Part shown: positions 24,091 through 32,542 of the stretch, piece by piece | Layout: each line of letters starts with the position of its first letter | Position numbering within the stretch: the stretch's first letter is position 1 | Notes under the pieces: model-generated | What the model was told of the DNA's origin: nothing | What the model saw: only the letters and a program-made list of their open reading frames with translations | Database searches by the model: none | Made by a program: the position numbers and the translations under genes | From: Bacteroidota bacterium | Lineage (GTDB): Bacteria; Bacteroidota; Bacteroidia; Cytophagales; Cyclobacteriaceae | Assembly (NCBI GenBank): GCA_018267195.1 | Contig: JAFDYY010000034.1 | Location: 1-32,635 of the forward strand | Length of the DNA stretch: 32,635 nucleotides | Direction of reading: 5' to 3'

Positions 24091-24430
24091 TTACTTTACA
24101 AAAATGGAGGCTAATGTGCCGGCCATACCTAAAACTAACCCGATAATAGCCCCCCGGGTAGGCATTTCATTAACCCAAATCATGCAATAGAAAACCGATT
24201 GCATGATTGACGAATGAAAATCAACAACCCACACCCAAATGTTATCAAACGAATTATAGCCTACCATAGCCTCCGAGCAGAGAAGCTCCGGCTAATGCCA
24301 TCAGCACAAAGGCGATCCAAAATACGATCTGTGTGTTCTTATATTGTATTTGATGGGCCGACTATCACTCGGCATAGATAGTCAATATTTCGCCTACGGC
24401 AATTAATGTAATGGCCAATAACTTCATCAT
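24091..24430 (-). pseudogene. Decayed small multi-helix membrane protein gene
   Basis: Reading leftward from ATG 24430 or 24427, the frame gives MKLLAITLIAVGEIL and TIYAE, then two consecutive stops (TGA TAG). The same frame continues with WIAFVLMALAGASLLGGY. After that, frame is lost and the protein-like reading resumes in the next frame (NSFDNIWV ... MPTRGAIIGLVLGMAG, ending at TAA 24093-24091). Joined, these make a roughly 113-residue protein with about four helices, resembling small EamA/DMT-like membrane proteins. A single 2-nt loss near GGCTATGGTAGGC (about 24258-24270) would explain the shift. It begins 13 nt after the DUF4136 gene, so it was once co-transcribed with it. Confidence 0.75.
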
Positions 24431-24442
24431 ACACTTACCGAA

Positions 24443-24970
24443 TCAGGGCTTCGGGGGAAAATTTTTGAGAGCGGCCGCTACTCCTTTTCGAAAGTTAGCT
24501 TCCGTCAGTTCAGGGTTTCTTTCAAAAAAAGAAACCGCTACTGACCGCCACACCATCTTGCTTTTGGCCTGATCTATTAAATCTATAACCAATGTTCCTT
24601 TGTTAATCAGGAGCAGCTCGGGTTGGGCAAATTGTGGCGACATAAGGAAAGGCTGATCATCTGTACGATGATACAGAATGGCAGTGTCTGTTTTTATGGT
24701 AATGTGTACCCCCATCAGCAAATCGGGTGTATAAGGGTTGTATTCTATTCCTTTGGATTTCATCTCGGCTATTAACGCACGCTGCATGTATTTTTTTACA
24801 AGTGAATCTTCAAAACTTTTAGGTGCCTTCATTTTAAATTCGCACCCTACCAGCCAGCAAAATGTTTTATATTTTTTAAAATCCGTTTGGTGGTCGTACA
24901 CCGTACGTACCCGAATGGAACACCCCATCAAAAAAATAAAAAAGGAAAACAGGAAAAAATTTTTTTTCAT
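24443..24970 (-). CDS. DUF4136 lipoprotein
   Basis: A 175-residue lipoprotein: signal peptide with lipobox FLMGC (C17), followed by the DUF4136 pattern with VRTVYDHQTDFKKYKTFCW and a C-terminal AVSFFERNPELTEANFRKGV-like helix. The family is probably envelope-associated; its role is unknown. Two extra cysteines (C38 and C44) may form a disulfide. It begins 35 nt after the histidine kinase stop codon and was probably followed in the transcript by the now broken membrane-protein gene. Confidence 0.85.
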   Translation of the reverse strand: MKKNFFLFSFFIFLMGCSIRVRTVYDHQTDFKKYKTFCWLVGCEFKMKAPKSFEDSLVKKYMQRALIAEMKSKGIEYNPYTPDLLMGVHITIKTDTAILYHRTDDQPFLMSPQFAQPELLLINKGTLVIDLIDQAKSKMVWRSVAVSFFERNPELTEANFRKGVAAALKNFPPKP

Positions 24971-25004
24971 GACAGAAAATATCGTTGTTTTTTAAAACAA
25001 TTTG

Positions 25005-26192
25005 TTACGCGCTTTTTAGTTCAATACGGAAAGTCGTTCCGGAGTTTTCCTCCGATGATTTCACAAAGATCCTTCCTTCGTGGTACATTTCAATAATTCG
25101 TTTAGCTAAGGTAAGCCCTAACCCCCAACCTCTTTTTTTGGTAGTAAAGCCGGGTTTAAACACATTGGCCAGCATGGTTTTAGGAATGCCGCGCCCGGTG
25201 TCTGAAACATCTATCAGCACTTTGTTTTCATTGCCACGTAAAATTTTTATAGCAATAGTGCCTGTACTGCCCATGGCATCTACTGCGTTTTTGCAGAGGT
25301 TTTCAAGCACCCACTCAAACAGCGGAGGATGCACCATAGCCTGAATGGTTTCAGAGAGGGTATAAACTTCAATATTTATTTTGGAGGAAACGCGCGGTTG
25401 CAGATAGCTTACCACCCGGTTAACCAATTGGAAAATATTTTCTTTCTTCAAGGAAGGCGTAGAGCCGATACTCGAAAAACGTTCGGTAACCACCTGCAGT
25501 TTGCGAATGTCTTTTTCCAGTTCTTCCACCACGCCTTTATTTCGAATTTGAGGGTCATCGCGCAGCACTTCAATCCATGCCATCAAAGAAGAAAGTGGCG
25601 TGCCCAATTGATGGGCCGTTTCTTTGGTAAGGCCTACCCACACCTGATTTTGTTCGGCTGTGCGCGAATAGTTAAAAGCGAGGTAAGAAATAAAACCAAA
25701 AATAGACAATACCAAAATTTGCAGGTAAGGATAAACCGTAAGTTGAGTTAACAAAAAAGAATTTTTATAATACACATACTGTTTACCAAACACTTCGTGC
25801 GTAACCGGGTCTTTTAATATGATCTCTATGGGCGGATACGTTTCTTTCATATCGTTTAGTTCGCTGCGAAGGTGTGCCTGCTTTTTCTCTTCATTCCATT
25901 GGGCATTTAACGTAATATTATTAGAGTATAGAATGGAGTCGCGATCGTTGGTGTGGATGGTAGGTATGGAATTATTTTTATTGATAATCTCTTCCTGGAT
26001 AAACTGGATATCGTTTTGCGTGGAGTTAATGGTGTACTCCAGTGCACGGGCAAATAAATTTACCTGGTCTTTCTCACGTTGCTCCAGCTGGTTTACCAAC
26101 ACTTCGGTGAAATAAATTGATCCTATGCTGATGAGCACCGACACCGCCAAGATGCCCCACTTCAGGTTGGCATTGTTTTGGTAAAAATCCAT
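25005..26192 (-). CDS. Membrane sensor histidine kinase without adjacent regulator
   Basis: A 395-residue kinase. Helix 1 (about 12-29) and helix 2 (about 155-175) enclose a periplasmic sensor of about 125 residues. The phosphoacceptor is H194 in ETAHQLGTPLSSL, the HQLGTP variant of the H-box. The ATPase domain shows the N-box ENLCKNAVDA (near 298-307), DTGRGIP (D331) and GWGLGLTLAKRI. No response regulator gene is next to it. It follows the ABC exporter genes by 99 nt on the same strand, so it may share their transcript or control them. Confidence 0.9.
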   Translation of the reverse strand: MDFYQNNANLKWGILAVSVLISIGSIYFTEVLVNQLEQREKDQVNLFARALEYTINSTQNDIQFIQEEIINKNNSIPTIHTNDRDSILYSNNITLNAQWNEEKKQAHLRSELNDMKETYPPIEIILKDPVTHEVFGKQYVYYKNSFLLTQLTVYPYLQILVLSIFGFISYLAFNYSRTAEQNQVWVGLTKETAHQLGTPLSSLMAWIEVLRDDPQIRNKGVVEELEKDIRKLQVVTERFSSIGSTPSLKKENIFQLVNRVVSYLQPRVSSKINIEVYTLSETIQAMVHPPLFEWVLENLCKNAVDAMGSTGTIAIKILRGNENKVLIDVSDTGRGIPKTMLANVFKPGFTTKKRGWGLGLTLAKRIIEMYHEGRIFVKSSEENSGTTFRIELKSA

Positions 26193-26291
26193 TTCACAAA
26201 TTACAAATTAGGAATGGCAAATCGCAACAGGTGTATTTATAATGACACTGGCCTGAATACCCTATATCGTCTTCACACAGTGTCTACAGGG

Positions 26292-27641
26292 CTATTCGCG
26301 CAGCATAAACCATTTTACCATCACCTTCCAATTTACTTTTGTGCCGGTCATCAAAATACCTACCCGGTATATCCGTCCGGCTATCCAGGTAGTGAAAATA
26401 AAGCCCCCCACCAGCATCAACATGGAGAGTGCTAATTGCCAACCGGGCACATCAAAAGCAATTCGGCCTACCATGGCCACCGGAGAAGTAAACGGAATAA
26501 TGGAGAGCCAAAAACTGACCGGTCCGTGCGGATCGCGCAAGATGAACATAAATAATCCTAAATATCCGATCAGCAGCGGGAGTGTAATCGGAAACTGAAA
26601 TTGCTGCGACTCTTGCATAGACTCTACGGCCGAGCCTACGGCTGCAAACAAGGCTCCATACAATAAGTAGCCACCCAAAAAATAGAAAACAAATACAAAT
26701 GCAATTTTGGCAAAAGGGATTTCGCTGGCGTTTTTCAACAACTCATTAATTTTAACATTGGACTGAACTTGTTGCTGCTGCACTGCCTGCTTCACATCTT
26801 CGTCTTTAATTTTTTTAGAGACTTCTTCCATCATTTGTTTTTGCGGCATCTTCAGCCCGAAATAACCGAGCACTCCGGTAGAAAGAAAGGAGATGAGCAC
26901 AATCCAAATCAGAAATTGTAAAACGCCCACCGCAGCAATACCCACGATTTTCCCCAGCATAAGCTGAAAAGGTTTTACTGAAGAAACTATCACTTCCACC
27001 ACTTTCGAGGTTTTCTCATCAATCACACCCTGCATAATTTGTATGCCATAAACCAAAACAAAAATGTAGATCATAATGCCCAGCGCAAAGCCCATTCCGT
27101 ATAGAATACCCGAGTTGCTTGATTTTTCCTCTCCCGTATCGGTAAGATTAATCTGTTTTAAATTGATACTGGTTTTTAAATTTTTTAAAACCTCTTTATC
27201 AATCTTAAATTCCTGCAGTTTAAGATCGCGCACGCGCTCTTCCAATATAGACTCCAGATCGCTGATCTTTTCAATGCTCGGGTTTTCTTGTGTATAGATT
27301 ACCAGTCCGTCCGGTTTATTAAGATCGAACACGGGCACATAAAGCAGGGCAAAGTCTTTGGTTTCATTGTATGCTTTTTTGGCCTGATCCAGTTTCATGG
27401 GCAAGGCTACAAAATGAAAGCGCTTGGTATTCTTGGTGCTGTCGAGGCTAAACTGGCCGCTCTCATCTACCACCATAACCGTATCGGGTTTGGCCGACTC
27501 GGCTTCTTTCATCATAATATAAATCAAGCCGCCAATAACGGCCGGGATAATTAACGGCACAACGATTGTGGCAATTAGAAATGATTTCTTTTTAACCCGG
27601 ATTAAAAACTCTCGTTGAATAATCAACCAAACCTTATTCAT
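26292..27641 (-). CDS. ABC-2 type permease (NatB-like)
   Basis: A 449-residue permease. A basic N-terminus (IIQREFLIRVKKKSFLIAT) precedes helix 1 (about 22-45). A large extracytoplasmic domain of about 120 residues follows, then five or so helices in the C-terminal half. That plan fits sodium/drug ABC-2 exporters of the NatB/YhaP type. A charged insertion rich in K, D and Q (about 295-330) lies between helices. It starts 33 nt after the ATPase gene at 27675-28619, which surely encodes its partner. The substrate is not evident. Confidence 0.88.
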   Translation of the reverse strand: MNKVWLIIQREFLIRVKKKSFLIATIVVPLIIPAVIGGLIYIMMKEAESAKPDTVMVVDESGQFSLDSTKNTKRFHFVALPMKLDQAKKAYNETKDFALLYVPVFDLNKPDGLVIYTQENPSIEKISDLESILEERVRDLKLQEFKIDKEVLKNLKTSINLKQINLTDTGEEKSSNSGILYGMGFALGIMIYIFVLVYGIQIMQGVIDEKTSKVVEVIVSSVKPFQLMLGKIVGIAAVGVLQFLIWIVLISFLSTGVLGYFGLKMPQKQMMEEVSKKIKDEDVKQAVQQQQVQSNVKINELLKNASEIPFAKIAFVFVFYFLGGYLLYGALFAAVGSAVESMQESQQFQFPITLPLLIGYLGLFMFILRDPHGPVSFWLSIIPFTSPVAMVGRIAFDVPGWQLALSMLMLVGGFIFTTWIAGRIYRVGILMTGTKVNWKVMVKWFMLRE

Positions 27642-27674
27642 ATCTGTAATAGCTTTTTGTGTGATGGAGATAGA

Positions 27675-28619
27675 TTATACTTCCTGTAAATGTTTCTTGA
27701 GGGATTCACTACTTTCATTTTTTACCAGGCTAACAAAAATATCAGCCATGCTGGGTAGTTGTTCCTGAAAACTAAAAACTTCGGTGAGGTCAATCAGTTC
27801 GCGAATCAATTGGTTCCCTTTTATGCCTCCTTTCGTTTGTATGGTGGAGGCGTGCAGTCCGTCTTCTATTGTCACTTGCTTTTTCAATTCATATTTTTCA
27901 GCCGGGAGGGTAAAATGATTTCCGCGATGTTCTACAATAAATGTATTCGACCGGTATTGTTCTTTAACCTGTTTCTTAGCTCCTTCTAAAATTTTTTTCG
28001 ATTTATTAATAAGGGCAATGTGGTCGCACAGCGATTCTACCGTTTCCATCCGGTGGGTAGAAAAAATAATGGTGCTGCCGTTGGCTTTCAGTTCAAGAAT
28101 TTTTTCGGTAACCAATTGTGCATTTACAGGATCGAAACCGGAAAAAGGTTCGTCCAGAATGATCAGTTTAGGTTCGTGCAACACGGTGCTGATAAACTGC
28201 ACCTTTTGCGCCATCCCTTTACTCAGGTCTTCTACTTTTTTGTTCCACCAGTCTTTAATTTCAAATTTCTCGAGCCAAACTTTAATGCGGGCCAGAGCCT
28301 CTTTACGGCTTAGTCCTTTAAGTTGAGCCAGGTACAATAACTGGTCGCCTACTTTCATTTTTTTATAGAGGCCGCGTTCTTCCGGCAAGTAGCCGATCTG
28401 CTCCACATGGCTGGGTTTCAGTTTTTCACCGAAGATGATGATTTCGCCTTCATCGCGGTTGATGATTTGGTTGATAATGCGGATGAGTGTAGTTTTTCCC
28501 GCCCCATTGGGGCCGAGCAATCCAAAAATAGTTTTCTCGGGAATGGTAATACTGACTTTATCGAGTGCAGTATGCTGGGCGTATCGTTTCGATACATTGG
28601 TGGCAAGTAAAGCTTCCAA
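27675..28619 (-). CDS. ABC transporter ATP-binding protein (NatA-like)
   Basis: A 314-residue ATPase: Walker A GPNGAGKT (36-43), an IGYLPEERGLYKKM segment typical of NatA, an altered signature LSKGMAQK (132-139, with M where Q is usual), and Walker B IILDEP (E157) followed by FSGFDP. A C-terminal extension (about 215-314) is typical of this group. The start is TTG at 28619; MEALLATNVS is the expected N-terminus and no ATG is close. It pairs with the permease at 26292-27641. A 13-bp dyad lies 30 nt upstream and may regulate it or terminate the preceding gene. Confidence 0.9.
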   Translation of the reverse strand: MEALLATNVSKRYAQHTALDKVSITIPEKTIFGLLGPNGAGKTTLIRIINQIINRDEGEIIIFGEKLKPSHVEQIGYLPEERGLYKKMKVGDQLLYLAQLKGLSRKEALARIKVWLEKFEIKDWWNKKVEDLSKGMAQKVQFISTVLHEPKLIILDEPFSGFDPVNAQLVTEKILELKANGSTIIFSTHRMETVESLCDHIALINKSKKILEGAKKQVKEQYRSNTFIVEHRGNHFTLPAEKYELKKQVTIEDGLHASTIQTKGGIKGNQLIRELIDLTEVFSFQEQLPSMADIFVSLVKNESSESLKKHLQEV

Positions 28620-28648
28620 TCTATTTAGGTGTTTGTGTGAACGGTAAA

Positions 28649-28681
28649 ATTAACAATTTCTTGCGATGAGAAATTGTTAAT
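28649..28681 (-). terminator. Perfect 13-bp inverted repeat, possible terminator or operator
   Basis: ATTAACAATTTCT (28649-28661) is exactly repeated inverted at 28669-28681 with a 7-nt loop. On the minus strand TTTTACC continues, only a short U-run. It could end the transcript of the gene at 28699-29592 or act as a protein-binding dyad upstream of the ABC exporter. Confidence 0.5.
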
Positions 28682-28698
28682 GGAAAATAGGGTGCCTA

Positions 28699-29592
28699 TT
28701 ATGGGCTTTCCTTAAAAATAATTTTTCCTAACGATACATCCAGATCGAAGGTGAGTACATCTTTTGCGTTTTTTGAGTACGAAGCATTGGCAAAGGTATT
28801 GTCGGCAATTTTTTTCAGGTTGCGCGACAGGCTCACGCTGCACAACCACGAATCAGAAACCCGTACGATAACGGGTGTTTCCTGGGAAGGCAAATGAATA
28901 ATCAGATTGCCGGCTCCCACCGTTCCTTTTATGTGATGAGCCATCACGGGTTTACTGCTGAAATCAAGTAACATATTACCAAAACCCACATTGGCTACAA
29001 CATATTTTGAACGGGTAAGATTTAGTTGTCGTGCTGCTACTTTTCCCATGTCCACTTTTATGTAAAAAGTATCCATCTCGGTTTTATTTTCAGTTTCGGT
29101 ACTGTACGAAACGTTTACGTCTGCACTGCCCGTGTTTATTTTTAATTTGCTAATGGTTAAGCCGGCCAGGTCTATGTTGGCGTTCCCTAATCCATAATCC
29201 AGATCGAGCGAGTAAGGCATATCTTCGGCCAGGTACACTTTCCAGAATTTATCACCGGGCCTTTCGTCCATGCCAAAAACGTGGGTAGATATTTTTCGGC
29301 CTACGCCCCGTTGGCTTTCTTGCTCGAGCGACAACTTTATAATGCTGGTCTTTTCTTTTACCTCATTAGAGAAAGATTGTGTGCATTCTTCCGAGTTTTG
29401 ATTTCCGTATATGGTCAGGACATCTCTATTTTGACTCGGGCGGATAAAACAATTGCCCGTTTTGGCTCTGAGGCTAAGCTCAACCTTATTGCATTTTTCA
29501 TTTCTCTCCACCGTAAATTGTTTCTTCACCTGTGCAGAGCAAGGCATGCCCACCCACTTCACTAAAAAAATAAATACAACAAACTTGTTCAT
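28699..29592 (-). CDS. Exported beta-rich protein of unknown function
   Basis: A 297-residue protein with a signal peptide (about 1-21, ending PCSAQ). The mature part alternates short beta strands with little helix (LDYGLGNANIDLAGLTISKL, INTGSADVNVSY, VGFGNMLLDFSS, VGAGNLIIHLPS), the solenoid-like pattern of DUF4097/auto-transporter-adhesin-like proteins that often accompany ECF or stress operons. Four cysteines in the mature protein could pair. It is preceded by an ECF-type promoter only a few bases from the ATG and followed by the dyad at 28649-28681 and the ABC exporter. It may be expressed alone or with the exporter. Confidence 0.65.
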   Translation of the reverse strand: MNKFVVFIFLVKWVGMPCSAQVKKQFTVERNEKCNKVELSLRAKTGNCFIRPSQNRDVLTIYGNQNSEECTQSFSNEVKEKTSIIKLSLEQESQRGVGRKISTHVFGMDERPGDKFWKVYLAEDMPYSLDLDYGLGNANIDLAGLTISKLKINTGSADVNVSYSTETENKTEMDTFYIKVDMGKVAARQLNLTRSKYVVANVGFGNMLLDFSSKPVMAHHIKGTVGAGNLIIHLPSQETPVIVRVSDSWLCSVSLSRNLKKIADNTFANASYSKNAKDVLTFDLDVSLGKIIFKESP

Positions 29593-29599
29593 ACCCGCT

Positions 29600-29627
29600 C
29601 TTACGCCAGTGCAAGGGTCAAAGTTGC
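29600..29627 (-). promoter_or_regulatory. ECF-like promoter of the 28699-29592 gene
   Basis: Reading leftward, GCAAC (29627-29623), 17 nt, then CGTAAG (29605-29600). The AAC/CGT boxes and spacing resemble the promoter of the ECF sigma operon (6652-6677). The ATG lies 8 nt past the -10 box, implying a very short leader. Statistical support is weak for a single case. Confidence 0.4.
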
Positions 29628-29693
29628 CCGGATGTAAGGAAGGTTAATTTTTTGTTAAAAAAATGACCCGTAATGCGATTTATACGGTTGTGA

Positions 29694-29720
29694 GATAAAA
29701 AAGTTTCGGGCTTTTTTATC
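29694..29720. terminator. AT-rich bidirectional terminator overlapping the dnaJ stop
   Basis: GATAAAAAAG (29694-29703) and CTTTTTTATC (29711-29720) form a perfect 10-bp stem with a 7-nt loop (TTTCGGG). The dnaJ stop codon (29716-29718) lies in one arm. The T-runs in the arms could serve either direction. Confidence 0.5.
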
Positions 29721-30831
29721 CGAAATACTCTTTCATTCGCTCAAAAAATCCCTTTTCTCCGGCCTCGGGGTGAGGTTGGAAGTTAGCCGATGAGCGTAAG
29801 GATTCAAGTTTGGTTTTTTCTTCGGATGTCAGTTTTTTGGGAGTCCACACATTAATATAGATAAGCTGGTCTCCGTGCCCATAGCCGTTAATATCTTTAA
29901 TCCCTTTTCCACGAAGACGTAAAATTTTACCACTTTGTGTGCCTGCCTCTATTTTCACGCGTACTTTTCCGGTAATGGTTGGCACTTCCACGGTGGTACC
30001 TAATGCCGCATCTATAAAGCTGACATGCAGATCGTACACTACGTTGTTACCATCGCGCTTCAGGTCGGCACTTTCAATTTCCTCAATCAGGATTATAAGG
30101 TCGCCCGCAATACCACCTCCGGGCGCATCGTTTCCTTTGCCCGACATGGAAAGTTGCATACCGTCTGCCACCCCGGCCGGGATTTTTACCGCGATGGTAT
30201 CTTCTTTTGATACCAGACCTGAGCTATCTACTCCGGACGGGCGTTTGTCTATGAGTTGCCCTACTCCGTTACAGGCCGGGCATGTGGTGGCCGATACCAT
30301 TTGGCCCAGCATGGTGTTTACTACTTTGCGCACCTGCCCTTGGCCCTGGCAGGTATTACAGTTCTTATACGTTACTCCCTCGGCCTGTACCAGCCGGTTT
30401 ACTTTTATTTTTTTTTCAACTCCGTTCGAGATTTCGTCTAAGGTTAATTTCAGTTTGATACGCAGGTTCGAGCCCTTGCGCTGGCGGGTACGGCCACCGC
30501 TCCCGCCAAAAAAACTCTCAAATCCACCCCCGCCAAAAATATCGCCAAACTGGCTGAAGATGTCTTCCATGTTCATTTCATGGCTTTGATAACCACCACC
30601 ACCGCCCGGCCGCGAATGACCAAACCGATCGTATTGGGCACGCTTGTTGGCATCGCTCAATACTTCGTATGCTTCGGCTGCTTCTTTAAATTTTTCTTCC
30701 GCTTCTTTATTTCCGGGGTTTTTATCCGGATGATATTGAATGGCCAGTTTGCGATAGGCTTTTTTCAGTTCATCGGCCGTAGCACTTTTGCCTACTCCTA
30801 ATATTTCGTAAAAATCTCTTTTGGTTGACAT
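29716..30831 (-). CDS. dnaJ: DnaJ/Hsp40 co-chaperone lacking one zinc centre
   Basis: Stimulates the DnaK ATPase and delivers substrates. The J-domain contains HPD (34-36). A glycine/phenylalanine-rich region runs about 73-115, and the C-terminal substrate domains are present. The cysteine-rich segment has only two of the usual four CxxCxGxG motifs: C158/C161 (CNTCQGQG) and C184/C187 (CPACNGVG), which form zinc centre II. The first and fourth motifs are replaced by cysteine-free sequence ([22 protein letters not shown]), so centre I is absent. Its length is 371. It follows grpE by 63 nt, a standard chaperone pair. Confidence 0.95.
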   Translation of the reverse strand: MSTKRDFYEILGVGKSATADELKKAYRKLAIQYHPDKNPGNKEAEEKFKEAAEAYEVLSDANKRAQYDRFGHSRPGGGGGYQSHEMNMEDIFSQFGDIFGGGGFESFFGGSGGRTRQRKGSNLRIKLKLTLDEISNGVEKKIKVNRLVQAEGVTYKNCNTCQGQGQVRKVVNTMLGQMVSATTCPACNGVGQLIDKRPSGVDSSGLVSKEDTIAVKIPAGVADGMQLSMSGKGNDAPGGGIAGDLIILIEEIESADLKRDGNNVVYDLHVSFIDAALGTTVEVPTITGKVRVKIEAGTQSGKILRLRGKGIKDINGYGHGDQLIYINVWTPKKLTSEEKTKLESLRSSANFQPHPEAGEKGFFERMKEYFG

Positions 30832-30894
30832 GCTGAAATCAGAATATGGAATTCAGAGTTTTGTATTATTTGGCTACGGTCTGTTTTATAAAAA

Positions 30895-31458
30895 TCATTG
30901 CCCCACTACTACCTTGGCAAACCGGATCACCTTTTCACCGAGCAAATAACCTTTCTCTACCACATCCACAATTTTGCCCTTTAGTTTTTCATCCGGTGCG
31001 GGAATTTGGGTAATGGCCTCATGAAAATCGAGGTTGAAATCAGCCCCTTGGCTAATCTCCATTACTTTTACATTGTATTGATCCATTATTTTTTTGAATT
31101 TATTCTGGATCAGCAGAAAGCCTTCCACTTCTTTATCATTCTTGTCTTTAAACGATTTTTCAGCCCGCTCAAAATCATCTATTACGGGCAATAATGTTTT
31201 CAACAGTTGCTCATTGGCCGATGTTATCAACTCCAGCCGCTCTTTGGCATTGCGTCTGCGAAAATTATCAAACTCGGCATAAAGGCGCACATATTTATCT
31301 TTGGCTTCTGCCAATTCGTCTTGCCATTTTTTCATTGGGTCTGCCGTCCCTTCTTTTTTTTCTTCGTCTGTTGGTTCAGAACTTTGCAGGGGGGTGCCTT
31401 CCGGCATCGATTCCTCGTGTTTTTCTAATTCAGGTTCCGGCTGAACAGTATTTTCCAT
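30895..31458 (-). CDS. grpE: GrpE nucleotide exchange factor
   Basis: Releases ADP from DnaK. An acidic disordered N-terminus (about 1-45) is followed by a long coiled coil with KYVRLYAEFDNFRRRNAKER and a C-terminal beta domain with FHEAITQIP and GYLLGEKVIRFAKVVVG. At 187 residues it is of normal size. ATG 31458 is chosen; a GTG directly before it (31461) would add one residue. It is the first gene of the grpE-dnaJ pair, with a sigma-54-like site upstream. Confidence 0.95.
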   Translation of the reverse strand: MENTVQPEPELEKHEESMPEGTPLQSSEPTDEEKKEGTADPMKKWQDELAEAKDKYVRLYAEFDNFRRRNAKERLELITSANEQLLKTLLPVIDDFERAEKSFKDKNDKEVEGFLLIQNKFKKIMDQYNVKVMEISQGADFNLDFHEAITQIPAPDEKLKGKIVDVVEKGYLLGEKVIRFAKVVVGQ

Positions 31459-31488
31459 CACTTCAAGGTTAAATTCAAATGCATCATG

Positions 31489-31505
31489 ACAAGAATTTTG
31501 CCAAG
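31489..31505 (-). promoter_or_regulatory. Sigma-54-like promoter upstream of grpE
   Basis: Reading leftward, CTTGGCA (31505-31499) and TTGT (31492-31489) place GG and GT exactly 10 nt apart, the spacing of -24/-12 promoters (consensus TGGCAC-N5-TTGC). The final C is T here. A TGTCA element lies just upstream (31521-31517). The start codon is about 30 nt downstream. Confidence 0.45.
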
Positions 31506-31528
31506 AATAGTTGGTATGACAGGTTGGC

Positions 31529-32518
31529 TTAGTGCAATTCTCTCCAGAGTAAATCTTTTAACTCCGTAATGCCTTGATTGGTAACCGATGAAATAAAGAT
31601 GGTCGGAACATTTTCCGGGAGTTCTTTTTTCATTTCGGTTTTCAGTTCGTCATCAAGCATATCGCTTTTGGAGATCGCCAGCACCCTTCTTTTGTCGAGC
31701 AGTTCAGGATTATACTTTTTCAGTTCGTTCAGTAAAATCTCAAATTCTTTTTGGATGTCGGGCGAATCAGCCGGCACCAGAAACAGCAACAGCGAATTGC
31801 GCTCAATGTGTTTTAAAAAACGGATGCCCAGACCTCTGCCTTCGGCTGCCCCTTCAATGATACCGGGGATATCGGCCACAACAAAGCTTTTATCATCGCG
31901 GTATTTTACTACCCCTAAATTGGGTGTGAGTGTAGTGAACGCATAGTCGGCAATTTTAGGTTTGGCCGCAGATACTACCGAAAGCAAGGTTGACTTGCCT
32001 GCATTGGGAAAACCCACCAGCCCCACATCGGCCAGCAGGCGGAGTTCGAGCACCACCCATTCTTCTATGCCCGGTTCGCCCGGTTGTGCGTGCTGGGGCG
32101 CCTGGTTGGTGGAGGTAGCAAAAAAGGCATTTCCTTTTCCGCCACGGCCGCCCGGTGTAAGGATAATCTCTTGGCCATCGGCTGCTATTTCCCCTAAAAT
32201 TTCGCCTGTCTCAAACCGTTTGGCAATAGTGCCAAGAGGTACTTCTAAAATCTCGTCCGGGCCGGCAGCTCCGGTGCAATTTTGGCCTTCGCCCGGTTTG
32301 CCCGATTCGGCAATAACGTGCTTGCGGTATTTTAAATGGAGCAATGTCCAAAGCTGGGCATTGCCGCGCAGAATGACACTTCCGCCTTTCCCGCCATCGC
32401 CCCCATCCGGGCCGCCTTTTTCAATAAATTTTTCGCGGTGAAAATGCAAACAACCCGCCCCGCCATGGCCGGAGCGTGAGTTAAATTTTATGTAATCTAT
32501 AAAGTTAGGAGAGGACAT
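31529..32518 (-). CDS. obg: Obg-family GTPase
   Basis: An essential GTPase linked to 50S ribosome assembly and the stringent response. The glycine-rich Obg fold (about 1-158) shows [15 protein letters not shown] and [14 protein letters not shown]. The G domain has GFPNAGKS (169-176), [16 protein letters not shown] (216-231) and SKSD as the G4 motif. At 329 residues it ends after the G domain, lacking the OCT tail of some Gram-positive forms. ATG 32518 is well placed. It lies 68 nt upstream of the grpE promoter region on the same strand. Confidence 0.95.
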   Translation of the reverse strand: MSSPNFIDYIKFNSRSGHGGAGCLHFHREKFIEKGGPDGGDGGKGGSVILRGNAQLWTLLHLKYRKHVIAESGKPGEGQNCTGAAGPDEILEVPLGTIAKRFETGEILGEIAADGQEIILTPGGRGGKGNAFFATSTNQAPQHAQPGEPGIEEWVVLELRLLADVGLVGFPNAGKSTLLSVVSAAKPKIADYAFTTLTPNLGVVKYRDDKSFVVADIPGIIEGAAEGRGLGIRFLKHIERNSLLLFLVPADSPDIQKEFEILLNELKKYNPELLDKRRVLAISKSDMLDDELKTEMKKELPENVPTIFISSVTNQGITELKDLLWRELH

Positions 32519-32542
32519 TAATAACGTATTTTAAATTGAATG

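Noticed and set aside
24363..24368. TGA TAG in the decayed membrane gene as programmed recoding (for example selenocysteine)
   Set aside because: Two consecutive stops plus a later frameshift cannot be explained by a single recoding event, and no stem-loop typical of such sites is evident.
31459..31461. GTG start for grpE
   Set aside because: It adds a single residue directly before an ATG; the ATG is the simpler choice.
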